Assembly: GCA_030737875.1 (NCBI GenBank)
Contig: CM060912.1
Coordinates: forward strand, 121,968,993 to 122,032,992
Length of the DNA: 64,000 nt
From: Allium sativum
Lineage: Eukaryota > Streptophyta > Magnoliopsida > Asparagales > Amaryllidaceae
Direction of reading: 5' to 3'
Shown here: in pieces, positions 46,176 to 58,830 of the stretch
Numbering within the stretch: position 1 is the first letter of the stretch
Layout: the number at the start of each line of letters is the position of its first letter
The notes under the pieces: model-generated
The model's input: only the letters and a program-made list of their open reading frames with translations
Databases searched by the model: none
Told to the model about the DNA's origin: nothing
Program-made: the position numbers and the translations under genes

Positions 46176-46790
46176 ATATTATACTATTTAATTCTCTAAT
46201 TCTCAAAAAAGCCCGTTAACCCATACTAACTCCAAATCCAACCCAGCGACTGTCGCCCCTAGCCAAATACCCCTATTCCAGGCACAATGGACTATGTTTC
46301 GTAATCCCATTTGACCGTTTCCGCCTGTTTTTCTTTAAATTAAAATATAAAACATTTAATATTAAATTTGATCGTACATTTTAATTTACCGGGGCCACAT
46401 ACTGATTCCAAAAATTCCCAACAAATAAATCTAGCTATGTTTTGACGATACGGTACTAACAAAATTAATTTCGTCGAATTTAGAGACCGTTTGAAAAATG
46501 GTCGTTTTAATGGTCGATCCAATTCAATAGAAATTACCAAACGCATTTTAATTTACTACGCTCACATATTAATTCCAAAAATTATGGGAATTTAAACCTA
46601 GCAATAATTTGATATTCCGGATCCAACAAAAATGGTTTCGTCGATAATGGAGGTCATTTGCAAAATGGCTATTTTTAATAGCTTTGTTTTTATTTAAAAA
46701 TGGAAATTTTAAATTCTGAGACATTTTCTAACAAAATTTCTTAAAATAAATTTTTTAAATTGTTTTGATTTTACGGGTTGTTGCAATAAC

Positions 46791-47889
46791 AAGGTGCACC
46801 GGCTGAAAAAGGCTCTCTATGGCTAAAAGCAAGCCTCAAGACCATGGTACAACAGAAATTGAGTGTTACTTAAGAAGAAACGGTTTTAGAGAAGCAACTA
46901 TGACCGCATCTTGTTCTTTAAGAAGAAAAACAAACTTTTATTATTAGATCTTTATGTCGATGGCTTAATATATACATGAAATGATCAGTATATGTGCACA
47001 AAGTTCAAGTTGTCAATGCGATAGAAGTTTAAGATGAGGATGTGGGCAAAATGAAGTTTTTTCATAGAATTGAAATTTATGAGAGTAAAGACTGAATACA
47101 TTTGTGCCAAAAGAAATATTCTAAAGAAACTTGGAAAGGTTCAATACATCGAGTTGCAATGCGGTCAAGAATCCAATAGTTCCTGATATTGTCATGTTAA
47201 ATGAAGGAAGCAAAGGTATTGATGCAACACTATATAAACATCTAGTAGGATGCTTAATGTACCTAACAGTAATTATTCATGGCTTAATGTTTGTGGCGTG
47301 TTTGATCTCCCATTATATGGATGAGCCTAGGAAAGAACACATGGTGATTGCTAAGAGGCTACATAGATATTTGAAAGGAACACTAAAATTCGAAGTTTTT
47401 TTTTACAAAAGAAACAAATCTGAATTTGTTCGGATACCAAGATAAGGACTATACGCGTGATGTGGATGATAGAGAAAGTACATCAGGATATGACTTTCTG
47501 CTAAATGGAGCAGCAATTTGTTGTAATTCAAGAAAGCAAGGGGTGGTTACTCTTTCTTCTAACGAGGCTGAATATGTGGCAGCCTCTGTCTGTGCATGTC
47601 ACTTTGTCTGATTGAAAGGAACATTGAAAGAATTAGATGTTAAAGTCTGTAAATGTACTGGAAATTATTGGTGATAATAGTTCAGTAGTTAAGCTATCTA
47701 GGAATTCAGTTATGGATCGAAGAACAAAACACATTGATGTCAAATATCATTATCTTCGCAATTTGTCAAGTGTAGGAGCCTTGAAGTTAGCATTCTGATT
47801 AAGTAGCAGACGTAATGACTAAACCTATTAAGTTGGATCAGTTTATGAAGCTTAGAGGTTTGCTTGGTATCCAACGACTTGAGGAATAA
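46791..47889 (+). pseudogene. Ty1/copia RT end and RNase H remnant
   Basis: Translation starts mid-RT at KVHRLKKALYG and ASRPWYN, a copia signature. It continues through the LVGCLMYLT, HMVIAKRLHRYLKGT and DRESTSGYDFLLNGAAI blocks to the RNase H motif VTLSSNEAEYVAA. It ends at VADVMTKPIKLDQFMKLRGL with TAA at 47887-47889. Stops occur where Leu or Trp is usual (KALYG followed by TAA), and frameshifts break the middle. The left end is the border of the large chromovirus, which therefore inserted into this older copia. The right end abuts a family-B LTR directly after the stop codon, so no copia PPT or LTR remains. It is not the same copy as 57440-61756. Confidence 0.9.
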
Positions 47890-50801
47890 TGTAACGACCC
47901 GGTAAAAGTTCAATGTTTGAATTTCGACAATAATACATTATTTTGTATTCACCTACCAAAACTAAGTATCGAAAAAAACTATATAATTAATAGAAAGAAA
48001 TTAGAGGGTGAAAAATAGAAAGAAATATTTAAACAAAAGGAGAAGAAGAAGACCAACACTACAAAATCAGAGTACAACAGAATCTCATAGCGGAATGAAT
48101 AAAATATAATATATCAAAACTCTTTACTCAAGAGAAAATTTTACATATATGATTATACAGCATCAGAGTGTACACCAGATCAATACAATATGCACATCGG
48201 AAATGAATAATACCAGAAAATATGGGTATACATCTCGACTCTAGCTTCTCTCCTGAAGCTCCAAGTGAAACCTAACCTAGAAATATACTCGGTCTGACCC
48301 GAGTACATTTTGAAGCAAAGAAAAATCAACCCGGATCAGCCTGAAATACTTTTAGTGATAATGCATATTACAAACAACATGTTTAACTTTAGAAAATCCT
48401 TTGAAAGAATGTAACTCTCGTAAGACACGACCACACATAAACATGGCACCTGTTTTTGTCAAATCACTTGTTATATCAAAATCCAGTGATATTATAATAA
48501 TGTCCAGCGTACCGTAAATAAAATAGGAATATAACTGGAAAGCTTGCATCTCACTTTCCAACATAGTTTCCTAGTTGGTATACATCTAAAAACATACGAC
48601 TCCTATTGGAGTTTGGATTTCCAACATGACAAGGTATGGTACCACCTCCCGATTAGTGTTCTCTAGAGAGGAAGGACTGAGGTTTCGCAATAACATCTTA
48701 CAACCCGGCCACACATGACTGACCACTCATTCCACTTGAGTATACCGAATATATTATCACAACGGTTGATATCCAATCAACAGTATTCCATAAGCATACG
48801 GAAGCGACAGAAGAAGGAACAAGTGAAATTTCTCTAGATGGTGATACCCTAATGGGAATGACCCACATAGCCATTTTGCCTGCCTGATTTATGTCATTTC
48901 CTGGTTGATGAGGCTTGAGGTCACGATTACCTTTCAGAGAGCATCACATTAACTTTGAATATCACGTTGTCAGATCCATCAAATCACTAATTGATATTCA
49001 TAAAAATAATCCTGGGTGTTAAACTAAAGAAGTTGTCTTTTCCGCCATGTATATTTGTAAAATTAATTTTCTAGGAAATACTTAGTTAGACATTCATTCA
49101 TACAAATCATCCAGGAATAGGATGAACTGAAGGCACTCTCCCACTGCATCCTATATGGGAACCACCCCCAAGGATTGGTAGCGAGTAGTCCTTGCAATCC
49201 GAAGATTTCAATCACGACAGAATCACTGTCCAAATATCTCTGGGCGTTAATCAGAGAAATTCTTCAAGTAGTTCTTATGCTCATGAAGATCCACGTTCTT
49301 CAATTTTCCATTTTTACAAACATTCCTGCAAGTTAGTCTCGAATGAACAGTTGGTTCGAAGTGGTTTTGGGTCTAGTTCTAATCCCGGTCTCTTCAAACT
49401 AACTCGTCAAAGGTCCAAATAATATTTATTGATAGTCAGATTTTTAACTATCAAATCCAAAACAGTACAACCAAGTACATCGGCAGCTTAGGCTCTTTTA
49501 ATTAAAACCATTCATTAAAACTATTTCATCGAGCCTTAAAAATCGATTTTATATATTTATCTCAACAAATCTCTTTTGTTTTCGTTACTCTGAAAACAAT
49601 TCCTGCCGCTTATATCTTTCAGAATAGGCTTATTCTCCAAAACATCTCTTCATTTCCTTTATCTCGAAATATCACCACATAATTACAAAACCCTCTTTTT
49701 AATTCCTTTACTTTGGAATTACTTCTATACATACTTAACAAGTTGGTATAGATTTTATTACCAAAGCTTATATGGCCAAAATAATGTAATTGAATCATTG
49801 TTTAATATATAAACCCAAACGGTTTTATTTAACTTCAAAACTTAGCTGATTAAAGTTTTGAAACTTGACTTTTGGAAACAACAATTCAATTTCCATATCT
49901 GTTTTCATTCCCAAACCATTTAGACCTCTTTATTCTCATCTCCTCAAAATCATAGTCATTTACTTATATTCTTAGAATAAGTGTATTCCCAAGACCAAAC
50001 TATTTTTGTTACTTAGAAAATATTGCTACATACTTAACCAAATGGTATATGTATAATCACACTACAAACCTGGGCCAACAATGTTAAGTGATGCAATGTT
50101 TACAATAAAAAGGCAATTGTTTTATTAAATCTCTCTAACTTTGCAAATTAACATTGCAATATTTCTTAAGGAAATAATAAATTATTTACAACTTCTTTTC
50201 CATTACAAACTAATATCATTATCAGATAATCCTGAAGTCATTCAAGTTGGGATATTTTATTTACCTCTCGGACCTTGATCGATAACATTTTTTTTTTGAA
50301 CAAAAATGTGTGATCTTCTATAAAGAAGCGAGCACACATATATACTAAAAAAACAGAAAGAATACAGTATTCGGCCACCGAACCAAAAGGAGAAACAAAC
50401 AATACAAAACAAAACAACATGCATGTAAAGGATAGTAGATAGATTAGCCCCGCAAAAACCACCGCCCATCAAACTTCAATGTCGAGTTCCGACAAAGCCA
50501 CCACCCGATAATGAAGTATATCTACTCCAATACATGAATAAGATACTCAAAGTAGAAAAACAACAAAACAAAAAACCAAAAATCCAAAAAAAAAAACTCT
50601 ACAAAACAACCTCTCACTAATAAAATTGATAGAAGAAATCCAGCTCCAGCTCAGGCAGCTAACCACCAAGCTCCACATCTATAATCAACTACTACAAACC
50701 TGAAAGAAACTAAACAAAAACATAAGTAACCAACACACACATATATATGGTATATGTGCATATATATATATATCAAAAATATATAAATATAAATAAAATA
50801 T

Positions 50802-50803
50802 CC

Positions 50804-50837
<34 letters not shown>
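50802..50837. repeat. (TA)n microsatellite in the LINE 3' region
   Basis: A TA run of about 36 bp preceded by shorter TA-rich patches (50744-50775). Confidence 0.95.
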
Positions 50838-50841
<4 letters not shown>

Positions 50842-50938
50842 AGGAAAGAAAGAAAGAAAAAACTGATAACCAATACGAGATCTATTACAGCTAAAATAAC
50901 TATTGAATCTAAATAAAAGACACAAACTAAATCTAACC

Positions 50939-53900
50939 TTAGCCAGAAAACTCCCAAAAAAACGATTCATCAAAAATCTTATAGTGAGATTTAGACATCC
51001 AGTCCAAACAGAAGTTTACAGTCTTAGTGATTAACATATCAGTGAACACAGAAACTCTATAGTAATGCCAATAATCCACACAACTACTAAAGGAAATAGT
51101 ACTACCAACAACAAAAATCCTAATAACAATAATCAAAATGTTATTAGTAACACTGCAAGAGAAAAATAAATGATCAACATCCTCATCCAAAAGACTACAG
51201 AAACAACACTTACCATCAAACACTATGTTCTTCTTCTTTAAATGCTCCACCGTATTAAGCTTCTTATGAATAATCAGCCATATAAGAAACTTAGCTTTAG
51301 GAGGAGCATTAAATTTCCAAAGAAACTTAAAAGGATACAAAGAAACACCAGAAAAATTAATGAAATAATACATGGAATTAACAGAGAACCCTACACTCCT
51401 ATCAAAACCCCAGCTAGTAGAATCTCCATTGTTATCAAGATGATAAAGAGCTAGCTTGGCTTTAAGTAAGGCTAATTGCCTTAACATATCCCCTTCTAAA
51501 ATATTATCAAAGGAAAACTCCTATAGGGGATCTAAATCGCCTCTATAAACGTCAATAATTAAAGCATTCTTAAAGCAACAATTATTAAAAAGCTCACTAA
51601 AAACAATTTTAAGAGGTAAATGAGAAATCCAAAAATCATGCCAAAAGTAAGTAAGATTCCCAGAATGAACAGTCAACTTACACCCTAAATTAAAAAAATC
51701 AAAACACATCAGAACAAACTTCCAAAAAAACGATAATCTACTGAGCCAACTAAAACTAGAACTAACAATAAACTCCCCCCTCCCCCCCCCCCCCCCAAAA
51801 TAATAAAACTTGGAAATAATATTCTTCCAAGTAGCCGACACATCAGGGCATCTATATTTCCAAAGCCATTTGGCTAACAAGGAAGAGTTAAAATTAAACA
51901 AATTAATGATCCCCAGGCCACCATCCTTCTTGGGCCTACAACACACCACCCAGTTAAGTAAACAATTAAAACCACTACAAATGGAAACACCACTCCAAAG
52001 AAAATTTTGCCTGATTCTGTCAATTTTCTCAATAACCCATTAAGGAAATCGATGAACGGCCATCCAATAAGAGGGGATAACGGACAACACCGAATTAACA
52101 AGCACTAATCTACCAGCTCTAGACAGGAATCTATTATTCCAACCCGATAATCTATTATTGTTCTTATCAATGATAACTAACCAATCATCCTTCTTAAGTT
52201 TCGAAGGCCTAATCTTAAAACCTAAATAATCAAAGGGAAATTTCATGACAGAACAGTTTAAAGTGCCAGCAACCAGAGACTCAACATTATCAAAATCGTT
52301 AAGGACCATTAAAGCACTCTTATCGAAATTGCTTCTAAGCCCAGATAACATCTCAAAACAATAAAGAATAAATTTCAGAGCAATAATATGCTTGGGGAGA
52401 TGAGAGGAAAATAATAAAGTATCATCCGCAAATTGTAAAATAGATAAATCATTATTAAAAACCTCATTACCAGTACGACCTAAGACACCCAAATTACTAG
52501 CTCTCTTAATAATTCTAGAGAAAACATCAACCGCTAAATTAAAGAGAAGAGGTGAAAGGGGGTCACCTTGTCTAAGCCCTCTCTTAGATTGGATCTTCTT
52601 GCCCACAACCCCATTAACAACAATATGAGAACAACCTAACCTGAGCAAAAGCATGATCCAGTTGATCCATCTAACACTAAAACCTCTAGCAAGGCACAAC
52701 TCACTAATGAAATCCCAATCAACAGAGTCAAACGCCTTCCCAAAATCTAACTTCAAAATAGCACAAGTCAAATTATTTTTACAACAGACATTAATATATT
52801 CCTGCACTACGGCCACTCCGTCCACAATGTCTCTGCCTTTAATAAAAGCAGTTTGGGAACAGTCAATGAGCTCGTTCATCCTAATACTAAGCCTATTAGC
52901 AAGGACTTTGGAAATAATCTTGACGGAACAATTAATTAACGAAATAGGTCTGAAATCCTTTAAAGAATTGGCACCCTCTCTCTTATGAACGAGAATAACG
53001 TTAGCAAAGTTAAAACTACCTAAACGCAGATTACCACTATAAAAATCATTAAAAAAGTTAATGATATCAAATTTCAGAACCTACTAAAATTGCTTATAAA
53101 AAAGAACAGAAAAACCATCGGGCCTAGGACCTTTATTGCAAGGCATATCGCAGATAGCCTTCCAAATCTGCTGCTCAGAAAACGACTTGTCTAAATTACC
53201 TAACTCAACCTTCGAGTCAAGCGGATAAATGTCATTCCAACTAACATTAATCATTCTCTTAATCTTAGCTCCAAAAATCTGTTTATAATACCTAGTGAAA
53301 GCCTCATTTAAATCCCTCTGAACAGACACTTCCACATCATTAATAAGAATAGAGTGAATCAAATTATCACGCCTCCTCTTATTAGCCACACTATGAAAAA
53401 ACTTAGTATTGCTATCACCCTCCTTAATCCATTGAACTCGGGCTCTTTGCTTCCACATGATCTCTTCTTTTTCTAAAGTCAACTTGAGATCATTCCTAAG
53501 GTAGCAAAGTCTATCCCTCTCATTAGAATTAAGGATCCTGGACTCACTGATCTTATCTAAATCTAACAACTCACAGATAATCTTATCTTTCTTAATCCTA
53601 ACACCACCAAAAATATATTTATTCCAACGCTTAAGAAAAAATCTTAACTTACCAAGCTTCACAACAAAAAACGTCGCAGAATCACCCCTATATAAAATAT
53701 TAAAATAGGAAAAAGAATTCCACTTGATGGAAACAAGGTTAATAAAACTAGGATCTGATAACCACATCTTCTCAAATTTGAAACTGCTACTAATAGAAAA
53801 ATTCGAATCACAAGATAGAATGATAGGACAATGGTCAGAATATAAAAACGGCAGACCTTTAACTCTACAAACAACGAATCTATCCTCAACCTCAGTACTA

Positions 53901-54508
53901 ATAAAAAATCTATCTAATAAAGCAAAAGAAGGACAATCTCTGGCGTTAGACCAAGTAAAAGATCTATTACTGAGAGGAATCTCAATCAAATTATTATCTA
54001 AAATGGAATCATTGAATTCCTCCATATCAGAGAAATCACCTTCTCGACGTGATCTCTCTCCTAGAAACCTAGTGACATTGAAATCACCCCCTACAATCCA
54101 TTGATTGGGGATAAGATCCCTAGACTCAGAACATTCAATCCATAAGAGCCTCCTCTCTACTTTCGTATGAGGACCATAAACGTTTGAAATGCCTAACAAA
54201 GAGTTATCAGAAAGAGAGGCTAGAATAATGTGGAGAGAAAATAATTTAGGAAACTCCTGAATGAGCCTAAATTGATTATCCTTCCAGCTAATCATAAGTC
54301 CCCCGGCACTACCATTGGCCGGGAGACAAGCCCAATTGCGGAAAAGAGACCCACCTAACCTCAGATAAAAAATAGGGTCAGGGTTCTCAATTTTAGTTTC
54401 CTGAATCAAAACAATATCAACATGGTAATCTTTAAAAAAGGTCCTAACATTAACACATTTTTTAGGATCGTTCAGACCCCTAATATTCCAACTAACGATC
54501 CTCAACAT
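50939..54508 (-). pseudogene. LINE ORF2: endonuclease, reverse transcriptase, zf-RVT
   Basis: One continuous frame of ~1190 codons starts MLRIVSWNIRGLNDPK. The apurinic-type endonuclease has VLIQETKI, GGDFNVT and SDHCPI. RT has KGPRPDGFS, the LKLDFGKAFDSVDW block, LRQGDPLSPLLFNLAVDVF and catalytic FADD. A C-terminal zinc-binding region follows (CCFCSLLDEDVDHLFFSC). There are four in-frame stops: two adjacent TAG near 53083 after FYKQF, a TAA at ~52038 and a TAG at ~51519 where Trp is expected. There are no frameshifts. A C6-T-C15 run at 51775-51796 codes for glycines and is still in frame. The protein nicks target DNA and reverse transcribes the element RNA. ORF2 starts inside the end of ORF1, overlapping by 7 nt. 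No RNase H domain follows. Confidence 0.93.
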
Positions 54509-56800
54509 CTCAAAGAATGTACACGCTCTAATTCCCTACTCCTAATGTAATCTGCATCTATCTCAGCATCAGTAAAAATAAATGCAGTATCATTAGCCAG
54601 TTGAAATAACTGACTAGACGAAAGGCTACTCAAAGCAAAAGGAGAATACTCGCTACCATAAATAGGAACCATACCCAAGCCCAAACACGAAGTTCTACTA
54701 CTAGCTCTCGAGTTTGGGTACCTACCATGAGAATCCGAAGAGGAGGATCTAATCCTAGCGCTGCGACGAACCAATCCAAAAATGGGTGTTGCTCTCTTGC
54801 TCCTCCCTCTTCTAGATGAAGAAAAGGAAATAACGCTATCCGCAGAAACCCTACTACCATCCTCAAGCAAGCTAACACTATCTGAAGCCTCGTCCTGGAC
54901 ACGAGACACAAGAGCTGAACCAGACCACACACTCTCTGCACGAACAACACAAAACTCCGGATGCAAACCTAAAGAGAAAAGACTCACACCAGAAGCACAA
55001 ACAAGCAACGAACCACGGTAAACATCATAATGTATAATAAGGCCGCACAAAGCAATACCAACCATCCAACTTGCACCAGCCCTCACACATCCTTTCCAGA
55101 AATCAACCATCCCACTACCAAAAAACCATTCGAGAAAGTCTGTCCACCCCCCAGAACAGCCCTATCTATAGCAACATCACCTCCATCACTCATAAAAAGA
55201 TAGACTTCACTACTCTTCTTCAAAACATCAACAGACCCCTTCACAAAGCCATACAAACCCCTGTGGTTGACAGTAACACAATCTGAAGCACCAAAACCAT
55301 TTGAAAGGCAACCACTCCTATCCCCTCCCTCAAATGCCATACTTTCAAAGCTAGCCGAAGAGACTACATTCTCTTGCAACCACGACCGCCGAAGAGCCTT
55401 ATCATAAACAATAGCATGATACCCTGTACCAAGATTCTTACATGACTTGACAGCCTCCACATGACCAGTCTCCAAGCCTCTAGGAACTAAATCACTCCCC
55501 ATCAACATTTCTTTGTCACCCAATTGATTTAATAACTCAAAATTATTAAACAAAGAAATGTCCTCAGCCGCCACCCAACCTGCCTTATCAAGACCACCAT
55601 CAACATCCAACATCACTGCCTCAACGACAGGATCAAAATCATACAGAACATTCGGATCAAAACCTGAAATGAATTCCTCCACATTGCAGTCTATCATGTC
55701 GTCTCCTGTCATCACCTCCCCTGATAAAATAACCCTCTCATCCTCCACAATCATAGCCAAACCAGTGGTAGAATGAGTCAAGTAATTCAGAACAGATGGA
55801 TCCAAAAGCATGCAATCCACCTTATCACTATAAGAAGCCCCAAAAACAACGCTTTTACCCACAACAGATCCAAACATATTAAAGAGCATATCGGAATCTT
55901 TAGACAAGCCACCTGAATCAACAGAACCCTCATAGGAAACGACAGTAGCCCCATCATGATCCTTGACAACCACCACTGATTTATTCAACAAAGAAACATC
56001 ATCAAAACCCTTAGAACCACCATTACTCACAACTAAATTCTGTCCAATTGTAGAAATCCGCTCCTCCATTGTATCCAACCTTGGCTCACAATTAATTGCC
56101 GAATTAATAACATCAAAGTGAGACAAAATTTCATTCAACAGGTGGGTATCTCTATTCTTCATCACAGAGGTAGAATCAGAAAAAATGGACTTTAGTCTCA
56201 GAAAGGCAACACAGAAAGAAACAGCATTTTCTCTTCTGTCTAATGGTGTCGGTAATGGAGGGATCACTCTATCCAGTCTTGAAATGGGGTTGTTCTTTTT
56301 TTCCCATAAAACACCATCTACCAATCCTTCCAAATACCATCCTAAAACCAGCAACAATACTCCCCATCTTTTTTCTGGTTAGAAGCGGCCTGATCGAAAA
56401 TATCAATGAATGAACTCAATTTGCAGCATAACATCAAACAGTTAAACTGCACTAACTCAAAGCGAGATTTCCCTCTAAAAAGAACTGGACAATGGAATTT
56501 GCGATGTCCAATTTTATTGCAATGGAAACAATGGACCGAATCTCTACAAAACCATGCAAAATGATCCAATCCACCACATCTAAAGCATTTCCGAATCCCA
56601 CTGAATCGATCAAAAACGATTTTCTTTTGAGGCCTAATCTTAAGCTGAACGCGATTATGAGGAAAAGAAGACCTAACCACCCCAGCAAATGATCTAGACA
56701 GACCAGAGAGGGGGATCGGATTATTAGAGAAAGGAGAATGAGAACAAGAAAGCGGGATTTTGGACGAAGAAGAAAAAGAACAAGAAACCACGTCCGCCAT
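54502..56800 (-). pseudogene. LINE ORF1 (zinc-knuckle RNA-binding protein)
   Basis: It starts MADVVSCSFSSSSKIPLSCS about 110 bp inside the LINE 5' end. Two CCHC knuckles follow close to the N-terminus: CFRCGGLDHFAWFC and CFHCNKIGHRKFHC. Both have the CX2CX4HX4C spacing used to bind element RNA. The frame changes near 56345 and again near 55100. The three segments together cover ~760 codons, with a long acidic, low-similarity middle and a Ser/Arg-rich C-terminal part (SRRGRSKRATPIF). The last codons overlap the ORF2 start. The large middle region has no domain I recognise. The usual role is RNP assembly for retrotransposition. Confidence 0.85.
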
Positions 56801-57599
56801 TACTATACTTTTTTCCTCAACTACACCTTATGGGTTTATGTTATGTTATACAAACTTTTCCTTTGAAACAATCTCAAAAATTCTGTTATTGTTAAGCAAT
56901 GAATGGCTTAGATTGATCGACAACATTCTTATCTTAAGATAGATAAAGGTTAATCCAAAAAGTGATATTAATTATAATCTCATATCAAATTTCATTTACG
57001 GTTCCATTAAAAATATGCTTTAAAATTTAATTTCTTACATTTGAAAAATCTATTTCCAAGTTCAATCTCCTTCACTTAATTTGTTTATTAAGTACCAAAA
57101 TACGCCTTTTAACCTCAACGCTTCAATATAATTTATTTACATCTTGGATTTATAAAAATCCTTTACTAGATCCTTTACTAAATTCTTTTATAAAAACTTA
57201 CTTTAGCGTTTCATTACAACTAAACTTGATTTTATATCAAAAGCCTATTTACCAAATCTAATACAAAAGTCCATTTAATCATCTTTCCTTTGCATTTGAA
57301 AATCTTTTTTTTAGTACCAATCAATTTACTTAATTTATTTATTAAGTAAACCATCAAGCTTTGAATTTATATATAAGAACTTTGTTCATACGATTTGGAT
57401 TCCATAATAAAATCCTTATAGAAGAGGTTGTTTTATTGTAGAGGCGGCGACGAATGGTACGAACTGCTTTGCACCATTGAGAAGATCACCAAAACATCTT
57501 CAAGAGGGCGACTTTGTACATGAGTCAACCATTATTTTTCCAACAAATTAGAGACGTTCTGACAACTAATAGCTTCTGCTTCCTCTACCCCTGTTAACA

Positions 57600-58320
57600 A
57601 CAGGTCAGTAGAGATGTAGTCTCATGAGCTTCAGAAAATAGCTCGTAAGATCTTCTCCGAAGGTCTAGTTTTGGATGAACAATTTCAGATTGTTGTTATA
57701 ATTGACAAATTTCCCCTAGGTTGGAAGAATGTGCTAAGGCACAAAACTAAGGAATTTTCCTTAGAAAGCTTGATCACTCGCCTCCATATTGAGGAGGAGG
57801 CATGCGAACAGAACTAGAAAGAGGAAGTGCTAATTGTCTCAAAAAACAACACTAAAAAGATCAAACCAGCTATTCTGAAACCGAATGTGAGGGCATTCAA
57901 AAATCAAAATCATCGCAACAAACAGAACTGGAACCCGCAAGGGAACCAAAAAGGACAGCAATGACCAGCCAAAAGGAGTGAACCTGGACAGCTGTTTCTC
58001 TGTTACAACTGTGGAAAACTAGGTCATATGGCACATAAGTGTCGGAATAGACCAGGCCGTGCACCGTAGGATAACCTGACTAAGGAGCCTTTAACGACTA
58101 TGATTATTGAGATTCACCTTGTTGGTGGATCAGAGGGTTGATGAGTAGATATTGGTGTTTCTCGCCATGTCTGCTATGATCATGATATGTTCATTACATA
58201 CACGACTGCTGATGATCAAAAGGTGTTGTTGGGAGATTCTCACACCACTAAAGTTGCTGGGGTTGAAAATGTAGAAATCAAGTTTACCATTGGAAAAGAC
58301 AGTAAGCCTTGAAATTATTT
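57600..58320 (+). pseudogene. Copia gag end and protease remnant
   Basis: The gag text includes EGLVLDEQFQIVVIIDKFP, GWKNVLRHKTKEFSLESLIT and RLHIEEEACEQN, a well-known copia gag signature, followed by a basic linker. A CCHC knuckle follows, CYNCGKLGHMAHKCRNRPG (58001-58057). The protease part reads WVDIGVSRHVCYDHDMF; the usual active-site D(S/T)GA is altered to DIGV, so it would be inactive. Several stops are present (for example TAG after EQN and TGA before PAKRSEPG). Confidence 0.88.
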
Positions 58321-58830
58321 TTGATTGAAATAAGGGTAATTTAAGTATAATCAAGATTGAGAAAATCTTTAAATATTCAAATGTTGACTTTCTACTTTTG
58401 AGAATGTTTAATTAGAATGATAAATGATATAGCAATTTTGATAGAGAATTTAAGTCACATTTATGTTTTGACTAAGGTTACTATATTGAAAATGTGACTT
58501 TGGTATTATAGAATTTGGACCTTCGAAATTAAATCACGTGAACCACTTAAGTAATGTGTAAAAATAATCTCTACTCTATTACATTTACTGATGATTATTT
58601 TGATGTCACTTATGTACATCTTACGGACAATAAGAATTAAGCAGAAGAAGGATTTGAAAATGTCACTAAAATTGAGATTAATTGAATGCAAAATTTGAAA
58701 ATGCCTTTGTTATAAATGGGCATTAATTACAAGCATAATGGTTTTTTTAAAGTGTCACTAAGAAATGACATTACTCAAATGACGTAGATTTAATAATCAA
58801 TGAGTATATTTTATGTGAAAATAAATAACA

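Larger units (their letters stand above)
12262..46785 (-). mobile_element. Large nested Ty3/gypsy chromovirus with 5-6 kb LTRs
   Basis: This is a complete but degenerate LTR retrotransposon on the minus strand. The order read leftward is right LTR (29197-46785), PBS (29178-29194), protease remnant and pol, chromodomain (19039-19386), PPT (18931-18950) and left LTR (12262-18930). The chromodomain, the tRNA-Met type PBS and the long LTRs point to the Tekay/Del branch of chromoviruses; the lineage is inference. gag and most of protease are missing, because only ~250 bp separate the PBS from the end of the protease remnant. Later insertions are a solo LTR (19387-26280), a LINE (15009-16473), and a MULE (32557-44369) that itself holds a family-B LTR. 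The right flank is copia pol. The left flank is not, so the left junction was rearranged or the flanks no longer match. Confidence 0.8.
29197..46785 (-). repeat. Right LTR (5' LTR) of the chromovirus, split by a MULE
   Basis: It begins TGTGATAACCCC at the PBS and ends GGGTTGTTGCA at the copia flank. The two parts, 29197-32556 and 44370-46785 (about 5.8 kb together), are colinear with the left LTR 12262-18930. The right flank (46786-46790, ATAAC) runs into copia pol sequence. Confidence 0.85.
50290..56912 (-). mobile_element. Nearly full-length LINE (plant L1 type), 6.6 kb
   Basis: The target duplication is TTGATCGATAACATT (50275-50289) and TTGATCGACAACATT (56913-56927), 14 of 15 identical. 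A poly(A) tail on the minus strand appears as T residues at 50288-50297. It carries ORF1 (54502-56800) and ORF2 (50939-54508), a 5' leader of ~110 bp, and a ~640-bp 3' region with a TA microsatellite. Plant L1 elements have exactly this layout, and most copies are 5'-truncated, so a complete one is notable. It is disabled by a handful of stops and two ORF1 frameshifts. Confidence 0.94.
47890..57430 (-). mobile_element. Truncated family-B LTR (copy 3), split by a LINE
   Basis: It begins TGTAACGACCCGG and shares with the other copies the AGAAGAAGAAGA zone, the GCGGAATGAATAAAATATAAT segment, the AACATGACAAGGTATGG-type segment and the GACTGACCACTCATT motif. After the LINE (50290-56912) the sequence resumes at 56928 and fades into copia gag near 57430. 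The 5' half of the LTR, including the TATA region and the other terminus, is missing. Only about 2.9 kb of LTR remains. The right border is approximate. Confidence 0.75.

Noticed and set aside
55083..56382. Plus-strand open frames across the LINE ORF1 region
   Set aside because: They are shadows antisense to ORF1; the minus strand carries the zinc knuckles and the correct element polarity.
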